Positions 1 to 7,173 are shown, numbered from the stretch's first letter. The stretch is 9,763 bases of DNA from an uncultured Oscillospiraceae bacterium (GCA_934565425.1 CAKTHW010000059.1:1-9763), one strand, 5' to 3'. A program made the numbers and translations. The notes: generated from the sequence alone by a model not told the origin.

Positions 1-1
1 G

Positions 2-214
2 TGTGACCATGTGAACCATGTGTCCACCCAGCTGCCCTACGCCATCTCCGTGGCCGGCATCTCCTTCGTCACCTACCTGATCTGCGGCATCCTGCTCACC
101 ATCGGCATGGCCAACCCCGTCTGGGTCGCTCTGCCTCTGGGCATCGTCCTGACCATCGTTTACATCATGCTGATGAAGAGAGCTACCGCTAAGAAGTACG
201 CTGCTGAGGCTTGA
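2..214 (+). CDS. NhaC-type Na+/H+ antiporter, C-terminal end (partial)
   Basis: This is the 3' end of a gene that begins before the window; the frame is open from base 2 to the TGA at 212-214, leaving 70 residues. The visible start reads CDHVNHVSTQLPYA, which matches the conserved CDHxxHVxTQLPYA stretch near the C-terminus of NhaC-family Na+/H+ antiporters. Two hydrophobic segments follow (roughly YAISVAGISFVTYLICGILL and VWVALPLGIVLTIVYIML), then a short basic, cytoplasmic-looking tail (KRATAKKYAAEA). Family members are integral membrane proteins that exchange sodium for protons. Because most of the protein is missing, substrate and subtype cannot be judged; a related member of the same ion-transporter superfamily is possible. 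The GTG at base 11 is in frame but is internal, not a start. A strong terminator follows, so this is the last gene of its transcript. Confidence 0.75.
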   Translation, partial: CDHVNHVSTQLPYAISVAGISFVTYLICGILLTIGMANPVWVALPLGIVLTIVYIMLMKRATAKKYAAEA

Positions 215-249
215 GGTCGGAATACATCTAAATAAACTCCGCAATGACG

Positions 250-288
250 CAGAGGGAATGAGCATCGTACTCATTCCCTCTGTTTTTG
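250..288 (+). terminator. Rho-independent terminator after the NhaC-type gene
   Basis: A perfect 13-bp stem pairs 250-262 with 270-282 around a 7-nt loop, followed by five T residues at 283-287. It lies 36 nt after the stop codon and separates the antiporter gene from the malQ promoter. Confidence 0.93.
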
Positions 289-301
289 TCCATCCTCCCC
301 A

Positions 302-330
302 TTGCGCAACCGGCCAAATCGGGGTATACT
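302..330 (+). promoter_or_regulatory. Probable sigma-A promoter of malQ-glgP
   Basis: A TATACT -10 box (325-330, five of six matches to consensus) lies exactly 17 nt downstream of TTGCGC (302-307), a half-matching -35 box. It is the only good promoter-like pair between the upstream terminator and malQ, and predicts a leader of about 70 nt. Within the leader, GGAACCA (364-370) can pair with TGGTCCC (376-382) with one mismatch. I see no convincing catabolite-control (cre) operator. Confidence 0.6.
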
Positions 331-393
331 GAATGTTAATTTCCACCGTTTTTCCCCGGCCGGAACCATCTGCGTGGTCCCGCCATATGTTGC

Positions 394-399
394 AAAGGA
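394..399 (+). promoter_or_regulatory. Ribosome binding site deciding the malQ start
   Basis: AAAGGA at 394-399 directly abuts an in-frame ATG at 400 but lies 9 nt before the in-frame ATG at 409. Only the second spacing is workable, so translation is placed at 409. Confidence 0.7.
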
Positions 400-408
400 A
401 TGTTGCCT

Positions 409-1929
409 ATGAACCACCCCTCCTGCGGTATCCTGCTCCACCTGACCTCCCTCCCGTCCCCCTACGGCATCGGCACACTGGGACAGGCGGCCTACGACTT
501 TGTGGACTTCCTCCGGGACGCCGGTCAGTCCTGCTGGCAGGTGCTCCCCATCGGCCCCACTGGGTACGGGGACTCGCCCTATCAGTCGTTTTCCACGTTT
601 GCCGGGAATCCCTATCTCATCGACCTGGATGTTCTCATTCAGGATGGGCTGTTGACTCAATCGGAAGTGGATGAAATCACCTGGGGCGCGCGTGCCGACC
701 AGGTGGATTTCGCGCTATTGTACCGGCAGCGACTGCCCGTTCTGCGGAAGGCGTATGAACGGTTCCGAGTGGCTCCGGCGGCAGATTTCGGGGCGTTCTG
801 TGACGCCGAATCTGACTGGCTGGCTGATTACGCCCTGTTCTTGGCGCTGAAGGGGCACTTTGGCGGTGGGGCTTGGACGGAGTGGCCGTCTGAATTCCAA
901 CGGCGGGAGCCGGAGGCGTTGGCGTGGGCTCGTGAGGCGCTGGCGGAGGAGATCGACTTCCACCAGTTCTTGCAGTACCAATTTTACCGCCAGTGGCACC
1001 GGTTCCGTGCATACACCCGGCAAAAGGGCGTCACACTGATGGGAGACATCCCCATTTACGTCCCCCTGGACTCCGCCGATTTCTGGTGCCGTCCGGAGCA
1101 GTTCCAAGTGGACGCCCATGGGCGTCCCACCTGCGTGGCAGGCTGTCCGCCGGACGGGTTCAGCGCCGATGGACAGTACTGGGGCAACCCCATCTACGAC
1201 TGGGACGCCATGGAGCGGGACGGGTTTTCCTGGTGGCTGCGGCGCATCGGGGCGGCGGGGCGGCTCTTTGACGTCATCCGCATCGACCACTTCCGGGGCA
1301 TCGAGAGCTACTGGTCCATCCCCGCTGACAGCGACACCGCCAAGAACGGGCGCTGGGTGAAGGGACCGGGGAAAGCGCTCATCGACGCCATCCGGAGCCG
1401 CTTCCCCCACCTGGCCTTTGTGGCGGAGGATTTGGGTTTTTTGACAGAGGATGTGCTGGAGCTGGTGAAAGCATCGGGATTTCCCGGCATGAAAGTGCTG
1501 GAATTTGCCTTCGATCCCAGCGAGGAGAGCGCCTATCTGCCCCACCGCTACCCCCGCAACTGCGTGTGCTACACCGGCACCCACGACAACGCCACCCTGC
1601 CCCAATGGTGTCAAGAGAGCGACGGGGCGGTGACCGACTACGCCCGGGACTATCTGCACCTGTCCCGGCAGGATGACCTGGCGCGGAACCTGCTGCGCCG
1701 GGGGCTGGCGTCCAAGGCGGACCTGTTCATCGCCCAGATGCAGGACTATCTGGGGCTGGGCGGGGACGCCCGGATGAACGAGCCGGGGACACTGAAACCG
1801 GAAAACTGGCGGTGGCGGGTCACGCGGGAACAGCTGACCCCCACCCTTGCCCATACCCTGCGGACGCTGGCGGAAGAGGCCGGTCGTCTGCCCGACTACG
1901 AGACTCAGGAGCGAACTGTCTATGAATGA
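409..1929 (+). CDS. malQ: 4-alpha-glucanotransferase (amylomaltase, GH77)
   Basis: MalQ transfers alpha-1,4-glucan segments between maltodextrins, releasing glucose and building longer chains for phosphorylase; it is cytoplasmic. The 506-residue product has the length of short bacterial amylomaltases. The N-terminal GH77 signature WQVLPIGPTGYGDSPYQS is at about 43-60, GDIPIYVP at 212-219 and CPPDGFSADGQYWGNP near 246-261. The catalytic nucleophile is D293 in IRIDHFRG, the acid/base is E340 in AEDLG, and the transition-state aspartate is D393 in GTHDN. The first two match the residue numbers I recall for Thermus aquaticus amylomaltase. All three key residues are present, so the enzyme should be active. 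The start at 409 is chosen from ribosome-binding-site spacing. The last 8 nt overlap glgP, implying translational coupling. Arginine codons are rich in CGG, unlike cstA downstream. Identification is very secure. Confidence 0.97.
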   Translation: MNHPSCGILLHLTSLPSPYGIGTLGQAAYDFVDFLRDAGQSCWQVLPIGPTGYGDSPYQSFSTFAGNPYLIDLDVLIQDGLLTQSEVDEITWGARADQVDFALLYRQRLPVLRKAYERFRVAPAADFGAFCDAESDWLADYALFLALKGHFGGGAWTEWPSEFQRREPEALAWAREALAEEIDFHQFLQYQFYRQWHRFRAYTRQKGVTLMGDIPIYVPLDSADFWCRPEQFQVDAHGRPTCVAGCPPDGFSADGQYWGNPIYDWDAMERDGFSWWLRRIGAAGRLFDVIRIDHFRGIESYWSIPADSDTAKNGRWVKGPGKALIDAIRSRFPHLAFVAEDLGFLTEDVLELVKASGFPGMKVLEFAFDPSEESAYLPHRYPRNCVCYTGTHDNATLPQWCQESDGAVTDYARDYLHLSRQDDLARNLLRRGLASKADLFIAQMQDYLGLGGDARMNEPGTLKPENWRWRVTREQLTPTLAHTLRTLAEEAGRLPDYETQERTVYE

Positions 1930-4243
1930 AATCGTCAACCGCATCATCCACACCACTGAGACCATCCTCAAATGCCGTCACGACGAGAGTCTGATGGAGA
2001 CCAACGCCGCCCGCCTCCACGACTGTCTGGGGGAAGCGGTGATGCTGTCCATCACCGAGCAGTGGAGCGCCTGCCGGAGGCGGCGTGCGCCGTTGCGCAA
2101 GGCGTATTATTTCTCCGCCGAGTACCTGATGGGGCGGCTCATCTACAGCAACCTCTACAACCTGGGCATCCTGGAGGAGATGCGCACCGCCTTCGCCCAG
2201 CGTGGCGTTGACCTGGCCATGCTGGAGGAGGTGGAGGACGCCGCGTTGGGCAACGGCGGCCTGGGACGGCTGGCGGCGTGTTTTTTGGACAGCGCCGCTA
2301 CCCTGAACATCCCCCTGTCCGGCTACGGGCTGCGCTATCGGTTCGGGCTGTTCAAGCAGCGCTTTGAGGACGACGCCCAGAAGGAGATGATCGACGACTG
2401 GACCCACTTCGGCGACCCCTGGAGCTATCGCCGGGACAAACACGCCGTGCGGGTCACCTTCGCCGACCAGACCGTCATCGCCGTCCCCTATGATATGCCC
2501 ATCATCGGCTACGGCACCGACAACATCGGCACCCTGCGGCTGTGGCAGTGCGAGGCAGTCCATGAGCTGGACTTTGAGGCGTTCAACGCCCAGGATTACT
2601 ACCAGGCGCTGGCAGAGAAGAACGCCGCCGAGAACATCACCCGGGTGCTCTACCCCAACGACACCACCTGGGAGGGCAAGCGGCTGCGCATCAAGCAGCA
2701 GTATGTGCTGTCCTCCGCCTCCCTTCAGGACATTTTGCGGAGCTACCAGGCCGCTCACGGGGACAACTGGGAAAACCTGGCCGCCTTCTGCGCCATCCAG
2801 CTCAACGACACCCACCCTGCCCTGTCCATCCCAGAGCTGATGCGGCTGCTGATGGAGCGTGGGCTGAGCTTTGACACCGCCTTCGAGATCACCCGACAGG
2901 TGTTCTCCTACACCAACCACACGGTGATGGGCGAGGCGCTGGAGAAGTGGGACATGGAACTGCTGCGGTCGGTGGTGCCGGAGATTTGTTCCATCTTGGA
3001 GCGCATCGACGCCCGCTTGAGGGCGGAGCACCCGGACCGGAACCTGTTCATCTTGAAGGACAACACCGCCCACATGGCCAACCTGTCCGTGTACGTGTCC
3101 TCTTCCGTCAACGGCGTGGCCCAAATCCACTCGGAGCTGCTGAAACGCGACCTGTTCCGGGACTGGTACGCCTGCTATCCGGAGCGGTTCCAGAACAAGA
3201 CCAACGGCATCACCCCTCGCCGCTGGCTGGGGCTGAGCAATCCGGAGCTGACGGCGCTCATCGAATCGGAGATTGGCGATGGCTTCCTGACCGACCTGGA
3301 CCGGCTGGCAGAGCTGAAGGATAAGATTGACGACGACCTGGTGACTCGATTCAACCGGGTGAAGCTGGTGAAGAAGCAGCAGCTGTGCGACCAGATTTGG
3401 AAGCGGGAACACGTGGTGTTAGCACCTCACTTCCTGTTCGACGTGCAGGTGAAGCGCCTCCACGAGTATAAGCGGCAGCTTTTGAACGCCCTGTCCATCA
3501 TGGCCATCTACTTCGAGCTGAAGGCAGGCAATCTGCCCGACTTCACCCCCACCGCGTTCCTGTTCGGCGCGAAGGCCGCTCCCGGCTACGACCGTGCCAA
3601 GGCGGTCATCCGGTATATCAACCGCATCGCCCGGCTCATCAACAATGACCCAGCCATGCATGGGAAATTGCAGGTGCTGTTCGTTCAGAATTATAACTGT
3701 TCCTATGCAGAACAAATTATCCCCGCCGCTGACATCTCCGAGCAGATCTCCCCTGCCGGCACCGAGGCCTCCGGCACCGGCAATATGAAGCTGATGCTCA
3801 ACGGTGCGGTGACCCTGGGGACGTTGGACGGGGCCAACGTGGAGATTGTCCAGCAGGCGGGCATGGAGAACAACTATATCTTCGGCTCCACGGTGGAAGA
3901 GCTGGAGTCCATCCGGGACAGCTATCAGCCTCGTGAGCTGTACGACAGCAATCCCCTGCTGCGGCGGGTGGTGGATACGTTGGTGGACGGCACCATCGAG
4001 AGCGACGCGGGGCTTGCCGAGCTCCACGGAGCGCTGCTGGATGGGGCCAGCTGGCACAAGGCGGATCACTACTTCCTGCTGAAGGATTTTGCCAGCTACC
4101 TGGACGCCAAGCTCCGGGCCAACCGGGACTATCAGGATCGGCTTGGCTTCGGGCGGAAGTGCCTTAAGAACATCGCCGCCGCTGGGACGTTCTCCTCCGA
4201 CCGGACGGTACGACAGTACGCGGAAGACATCTGGCATATATAA
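1922..4243 (+). CDS. glgP: Glycogen/maltodextrin phosphorylase (GT35)
   Basis: This enzyme removes terminal glucose units from alpha-1,4-glucans using phosphate, giving glucose-1-phosphate. It depends on pyridoxal phosphate and is cytoplasmic. The 773-residue product is slightly shorter than E. coli MalP and GlgP (about 800). Visible family blocks are YYFSAEYLMGR (62-72), ALGNGGLGRLAACFLDS (108-124), QLNDTHPAL (293-301), YTNHTVMGEALEKW (330-343), NKTNGITPRRW (425-435) and KRLHEYKRQ (511-519). The PLP-attachment block EASGTGNMKLMLN starts near 615, with K623 as the Schiff-base lysine. The start ATG at 1922 overlaps the malQ stop by 8 nt and has AGGAG at 1907-1911, 10 nt upstream; an in-frame ATG at 1847 lies inside malQ and adds no family sequence. 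The malQ pairing suggests maltodextrin as well as glycogen use; no glycogen-synthesis genes are in view, so glgP versus malP naming is open. Confidence 0.96.
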   Translation: MNEIVNRIIHTTETILKCRHDESLMETNAARLHDCLGEAVMLSITEQWSACRRRRAPLRKAYYFSAEYLMGRLIYSNLYNLGILEEMRTAFAQRGVDLAMLEEVEDAALGNGGLGRLAACFLDSAATLNIPLSGYGLRYRFGLFKQRFEDDAQKEMIDDWTHFGDPWSYRRDKHAVRVTFADQTVIAVPYDMPIIGYGTDNIGTLRLWQCEAVHELDFEAFNAQDYYQALAEKNAAENITRVLYPNDTTWEGKRLRIKQQYVLSSASLQDILRSYQAAHGDNWENLAAFCAIQLNDTHPALSIPELMRLLMERGLSFDTAFEITRQVFSYTNHTVMGEALEKWDMELLRSVVPEICSILERIDARLRAEHPDRNLFILKDNTAHMANLSVYVSSSVNGVAQIHSELLKRDLFRDWYACYPERFQNKTNGITPRRWLGLSNPELTALIESEIGDGFLTDLDRLAELKDKIDDDLVTRFNRVKLVKKQQLCDQIWKREHVVLAPHFLFDVQVKRLHEYKRQLLNALSIMAIYFELKAGNLPDFTPTAFLFGAKAAPGYDRAKAVIRYINRIARLINNDPAMHGKLQVLFVQNYNCSYAEQIIPAADISEQISPAGTEASGTGNMKLMLNGAVTLGTLDGANVEIVQQAGMENNYIFGSTVEELESIRDSYQPRELYDSNPLLRRVVDTLVDGTIESDAGLAELHGALLDGASWHKADHYFLLKDFASYLDAKLRANRDYQDRLGFGRKCLKNIAAAGTFSSDRTVRQYAEDIWHI

Positions 4244-4278
4244 AATAGGTATAAGCGTGCAAGCTGCTATGCAGAACG

Positions 4279-4310
4279 ACACCCGTTCCCAATGGGGACG
4301 GGTGTTTTTG
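4279..4310 (+). terminator. Rho-independent terminator of the malQ-glgP operon
   Basis: A 12-bp stem (4279-4290 with 4294-4305, one G-T wobble) closes a 3-nt loop, AAT, and runs into five T residues at 4305-4309. It starts 36 nt after the glgP stop codon. Confidence 0.93.
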
Positions 4311-4636
4311 CGAAATGGGCAGGTCGGGTTGTTTTTCCCAGAACTGCTTTTCCCTGGCGTACATTCCATTTTTCGTTGTTGTGCTAGGTGCGGACGCCCA
4401 TTATCCTGAATTTTTCGATTCATTTTTGTATAACCTGCACAAAAACTTCTTTTCCATTGGGAAAATCCCCGGATTTCCCGCTTTTGTATCCGATTCATTC
4501 ATTATTTGTTCATATTTCTCCTTTTTGCACCCTTTCCTTCCTTTTTTTCACCCCTTGCATCTTTCTGCGAGCGTGTTAAACTAGAGTCCAGTACAGAACC
4601 CCTCACATTTCCGTTATAAGCTAGGGAGGAACCGCC
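4311..4636 (+). other. Pyrimidine-rich gene-free leader region
   Basis: This 326-nt gap between the glgP terminator and the next gene holds no supported coding sequence. It is markedly T- and C-rich on the plus strand compared with the GC-rich genes around it. Between 4450 and 4479 two short stems share the GGGAAAA segment: TTTTCC (4450-4455) can pair with GGAAAA (4460-4465), or GGGAAA (4459-4464) can pair with TTTCCC (4474-4479), so only one can form at a time. The best promoter lies near the 3' end, so most of this stretch is probably untranscribed upstream DNA. Confidence 0.6.
4555..4582 (+). promoter_or_regulatory. Possible extended -10 promoter of the unknown gene and cstA
   Basis: TAAACT at 4577-4582 is preceded by TG at 4574-4575, giving the extended -10 arrangement TGN-TANNNT. 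TTGCAT at 4555-4560 sits 16 nt upstream as a partial -35 box, and the DNA before it is T-rich. The predicted leader is just under 50 nt, ending in the GGGAGGA ribosome binding site at 4624-4630. The boxes match consensus only partly, so this is a moderate call. Confidence 0.45.
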
Positions 4637-5182
4637 GTGAACCATGCAGCAACCCGTGACACGTTATTACCCCGTCTGCTGCGTTCCTACGCCGTCTACT
4701 ACGACGTAGAACCGATGGAGGCACAGGAGCCGTTGGTGGCCACCGCCTTCTTCCACGTCCATGGCACCAAGTACGTCCTGTCCAAAAAGGCGGAGCTGTG
4801 GGCGACGGACAACAACGAGTACGTCTACTTCTTCTCCGTCCCTCATCTGACGGAGGAGGTCTTCGACCAGTGCATCCAGCTGGCCTACGACCGGGGGATG
4901 GAACACATCCACCCGGACAAGAACCACATGAGCAGCTACATCGTTGTCCTGTTCCTCTGCGACACCTATACTGAGGAGGCCATGAAAAAGGTCAAGCGGT
5001 GCCGCATGCGAAAAAGTTTTCAATTTTCACTGAAAGGCTGGATGGAAGTCCACACGGCCATGATCGGGGTTGGGATGGAACCCGTGGTGGCTGGGAATTC
5101 CGACGGCCGGAAGACAGTGGAGTTTTTGAAAAGTTTGCTTTTCCCCGAGAAAGTGAAAAAGCGTAAGTTCAAATGGAAGTAA
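4637..5182 (+). CDS. Unrecognised 181-residue protein, probable cstA partner
   Basis: I do not recognise this family. The start is GTG at 4637, six nt after a strong GGGAGGA (4624-4630). The product is soluble in appearance, with no signal peptide and no membrane segment. Predicted strands around AFFHVHGTKYVL (about 47-58) and EYVYFFSV (67-74) are followed by a helix near residues 77-91 (EEVFDQCIQLAYDRG). A second strand-helix repeat contains YIVVLFLCDTYTEEAMKKVKRC (two parts, about 101-122), suggesting an alpha/beta fold. The C-terminal 20 residues are strongly basic and end in KKRKFKWK. Normal codon use, a strong ribosome binding site and position in front of cstA argue that it is a real gene. 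The gap to cstA is only 31 nt with no terminator, so the two are very likely co-transcribed; a regulatory or accessory role toward CstA is inference only. Confidence 0.8.
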   Translation: MNHAATRDTLLPRLLRSYAVYYDVEPMEAQEPLVATAFFHVHGTKYVLSKKAELWATDNNEYVYFFSVPHLTEEVFDQCIQLAYDRGMEHIHPDKNHMSSYIVVLFLCDTYTEEAMKKVKRCRMRKSFQFSLKGWMEVHTAMIGVGMEPVVAGNSDGRKTVEFLKSLLFPEKVKKRKFKWK

Positions 5183-5193
5183 ATTGAAAAGAG

Positions 5194-5199
5194 AAGGAG
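5194..5199 (+). promoter_or_regulatory. Ribosome binding site of cstA with unusually long spacing
   Basis: AAGGAG at 5194-5199 is the only good Shine-Dalgarno sequence ahead of cstA, but 14 nt separate it from the ATG at 5214. An in-frame TAA at 5205-5207 rules out any start further upstream, leaving only a rare ATT at 5208 as an alternative. Confidence 0.65.
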
Positions 5200-5213
5200 T
5201 GTGCTAAATTCTT

Positions 5214-6956
5214 ATGAATGGTGCAATTATTCTGATCATCGGTTTGGCTATCCTGGTCTGCGGCTATATCTTCTATGGCGGCTGGCTGGCCAAGCAGTGG
5301 GGTGTGCAAGACACCACCAAGACCCCCTCTCACGAACTGGAAGACGGCGTGGACTACTGCCCCGCAAAGGCTCCCGTTCTGATGGGTCATCATTTTTCCT
5401 CCATCGCCGGCGCTGGCCCCATCAACGGCCCCATCCAGGCTGCTGTGTTCGGCTGGGTCCCCGTTCTGCTGTGGGTCCTCATCGGCGGCATCTTCTTCGG
5501 CGGCGTCCATGACTTCGGCGCTCTGTTCGCCTCTGTCCGCCACAAGGGTCAGTCCATTGGTGAGGTCATCTCCACCAACATCGGCCCCCGCGCCAAGAAG
5601 CTCTTCAACGTATTCGCTTATCTGACTCTGGTCCTGGTCGTGGCAGCCTTCGCTTCTATCGTTGCCAACACCTTCTGCATCGTCAATCCCTCTGACACCA
5701 TCACCGCAGAAGTGGCCGCCGCTCAGACCAACTCCCATGCGTCCGTGGCCATGATCTCCATCCTGTTCATCGTCCTGGCCGTCATCTTCGGTTTCCTGGT
5801 CTATCGCCGCAATGCTCCTCTGGGTGTTGCCAGTGTCATCGGCGTCATCGCCATCGTCATCTGCCTGGCTATCGGCCTGAATTTCCATCCCCTGATGCTC
5901 ACCTACACCACCTGGATGCTCATCTGTGGTGTGTACATCGCCATCGCATCGGTCACTCCGGTCTGGATCCTGCTCCAGCCCCGTGACTACCTGTCCTCCT
6001 TCCTGCTCTACGGTATGATGATCATCGCTGTCCTGGGTGTCCTGGGCTCCGCTATCTTCAGCCCCCAGCACGGCAACATGGACATCCCCGCATTCACCAC
6101 CGGCTACAGCGAAGTCTATGGCCCCATCTTCCCCGCCCTGTTCGTCACCATCGCCTGCGGCGCCATCTCTGGTTTCCACTCCCTGGTCTCCTCCGGCACC
6201 ACCGCAAAGCAGCTGGACAACGAAAAGGACGCAAAGCCCATCGCTTACGGCGCTATGCTGATCGAATCCGCTCTGGCTATCGTCTCCCTGTGCGCAGTGG
6301 GCTATGTCTGGGCACAGTATTCCTCCGGTGAGATCACCACTCCCACCACCGTCTTCGCCACCGGCATCGCTCAGATGGTCGGCACCATCCCCGGCCTCAC
6401 CTCCGAGGGTGTCGTTACCACCGTCTCCTCCCTGCTGGTCCTGGCCGTCTCCGCCTTCTGCCTGACCTCTCTGGATACCGCCACTCGTCTGGCTCGTTAC
6501 ATGTTCCAGGAATTCTGGCTGGCTCCTGGTGAGACCGAAGACAACGTGACCGGTTACAAGAAGGTCCTGACCAACAAGTACGTCTCCACCCTCATCACCG
6601 TCTTCCTGGGCATCTTCCTGGGCCTGAACGGCTATGAGAAGATCTGGGGTCTGTTCGGCGCTGCCAACCAGCTGCTGGCCGCTCTGGGTCTGCTGGCTGT
6701 GGCTGCATGGCTGGGCAACGTGGGCAAGAACAACAAGATGTTCCTGCTGCCCATGGCCTTCATGCTGGTGGTCACCATCACCTCTCTGGTCATCACCATC
6801 AAGTCTCAGTTCGGTCTCATCGTCGCCGGCGGTGCTGACTGGGGCGCATACGTCAAGGCTATCCTGGGTCTGCTGCTGGTCGTCCTGGCCATCATCCTGA
6901 CCATCGAGGGCGTCAAGACCTTGGCAAAGCAGAAGAACGAGAAGCAGGCTGCATAA
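5214..6956 (+). CDS. cstA: CstA-family carbon starvation transporter
   Basis: CstA proteins are inner-membrane transporters; E. coli members import pyruvate, and peptide uptake has been linked to CstA in other bacteria. The 580-residue product is shorter than E. coli CstA (701). Family hallmarks include GHHFSSIAGAGPINGP (58-73), GGVHDFGALFASVRHKGQSIGE (two parts, 96-117), PVWILLQPRDYLSS (249-262), ACGAISGFHSLVSSGTTAKQ (314-333), SLDTATRLARYMFQE (419-433) and LFGAANQLLAALGL (480-493). I count roughly 14-15 hydrophobic segments across the whole length. The ATG at 5214 gives the family-type N-terminus MNGAIILIIGLAILV. Codon use is strongly biased: all seven arginines are CGC or CGT and leucine is almost all CTG/CTC, unlike the CGG-rich malQ and glgP, which suggests high expression. 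It follows the unknown gene in one transcript and ends before a hairpin island. The transported substrate cannot be read from the sequence. Confidence 0.95.
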   Translation: MNGAIILIIGLAILVCGYIFYGGWLAKQWGVQDTTKTPSHELEDGVDYCPAKAPVLMGHHFSSIAGAGPINGPIQAAVFGWVPVLLWVLIGGIFFGGVHDFGALFASVRHKGQSIGEVISTNIGPRAKKLFNVFAYLTLVLVVAAFASIVANTFCIVNPSDTITAEVAAAQTNSHASVAMISILFIVLAVIFGFLVYRRNAPLGVASVIGVIAIVICLAIGLNFHPLMLTYTTWMLICGVYIAIASVTPVWILLQPRDYLSSFLLYGMMIIAVLGVLGSAIFSPQHGNMDIPAFTTGYSEVYGPIFPALFVTIACGAISGFHSLVSSGTTAKQLDNEKDAKPIAYGAMLIESALAIVSLCAVGYVWAQYSSGEITTPTTVFATGIAQMVGTIPGLTSEGVVTTVSSLLVLAVSAFCLTSLDTATRLARYMFQEFWLAPGETEDNVTGYKKVLTNKYVSTLITVFLGIFLGLNGYEKIWGLFGAANQLLAALGLLAVAAWLGNVGKNNKMFLLPMAFMLVVTITSLVITIKSQFGLIVAGGADWGAYVKAILGLLLVVLAIILTIEGVKTLAKQKNEKQAA

Positions 6957-6990
6957 GCTGAGCTGCACGTTCTGATGTGATTGAAAATCG

Positions 6991-7020
6991 ACAGGCCGAT
7001 ACCAATTGATATCGGCCTGT
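6991..7020 (+). terminator. Stem-loop directly after cstA, first copy of a repeated terminator-like element
   Basis: A perfect 11-bp stem pairs 6991-7001 with 7010-7020 around an 8-nt loop, 34 nt after the cstA stop codon. Only three T residues follow (7020-7022) before the sequence turns into the next hairpin, so on its own it is a poor terminator. Its 3' arm matches the strong terminator at 7199-7230, which keeps the full U tract. Confidence 0.6.
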
Positions 7021-7022
7021 TT
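6995..7022 (+). repeat. Direct repeat, copy 1 (28 nt)
   Basis: GCCGATAC-CAATTGATATCGGCCTGTTT here aligns with 7199-7227 with one single-base gap and one substitution in 29 columns. The second copy begins 204 nt further on. Such identity over this length is not expected by chance. Confidence 0.9.
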
Positions 7023-7048
7023 CAATAAAATGCAAGCATTTTATTGAA
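7021..7048. repeat. Perfect AT-rich inverted repeat abutting the cstA hairpin
   Basis: A 12-bp perfect stem pairs 7021-7032 (TTCAATAAAATG) with 7037-7048 (CATTTTATTGAA) around the loop CAAG. It begins at the very next base after the preceding hairpin ends, so the two could stack coaxially in RNA. It replaces the U tract expected behind the first terminator copy and may mark the edge of an insertion. Confidence 0.85.
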
Positions 7049-7104
7049 GATTGCAGCCTGGTGCATGCACTCACTTCGTTCGCACACTTACCAGTCTGAG
7101 AAGA

Positions 7105-7137
7105 GAAAAAACTGACGTACACGCCGCCAGTTTTTTC
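7105..7137. repeat. A-tract/T-tract inverted repeat
   Basis: A 10-bp stem pairs GAAAAAACTG (7105-7114) with CAGTTTTTTC (7128-7137) around a 13-nt loop. The arms are mostly A-T pairs, so as a terminator it would be weak, although it has a T run in either direction. AGATTGCA follows almost directly at 7138-7145 and also follows the hairpin at 7021-7048. Confidence 0.7.
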
Positions 7138-7150
7138 AGATTGCACTTTA

Positions 7151-7173
7151 TTCCGGCATCTAAGATGCCGGAA
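7151..7173. repeat. Perfect GC-rich stem-loop in the island
   Basis: A 10-bp perfect stem pairs TTCCGGCATC (7151-7160) with GATGCCGGAA (7164-7173) around the 3-nt loop TAA. No T tract follows on either strand, so it is not a classical terminator; it could stabilise RNA ends or be part of a mobile repeat. Confidence 0.8.

Noticed and set aside
1847..1921. An earlier in-frame ATG for glgP
   Set aside because: It would add 25 residues encoded wholly inside malQ with no family similarity; the ATG at 1922 has AGGAG at a good distance.
715..1971. A 418-codon minus-strand frame opposite malQ
   Set aside because: Same reason: low-complexity V/G/Q-rich translation antisense to a fully supported GH77 gene.
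1820..3412. A 530-codon minus-strand frame opposite glgP
   Set aside because: Antisense shadow of a GC-rich gene; no ribosome binding site or recognisable domain, while glgP carries complete family motifs.
4598..4630. Sequestration of the ribosome binding site of the unknown gene by CCCCTC upstream
   Set aside because: Only four consecutive pairs (CCTC with GAGG, or CCCT with AGGG) can form, too weak to claim a regulatory switch.
5169..7025. A 618-codon open frame on the minus strand covering all of cstA
   Set aside because: It is the antisense shadow of a hydrophobic, codon-biased gene; the product is a D/Q/G-rich string with no family motif, and CstA motifs on the plus strand are unambiguous.
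7048..7145. AGATTGCA pair as a target-site duplication around a short insertion
   Set aside because: No terminal inverted repeats flank the enclosed 82 nt, and an 8-nt repeat is quite likely by chance in a region this size.
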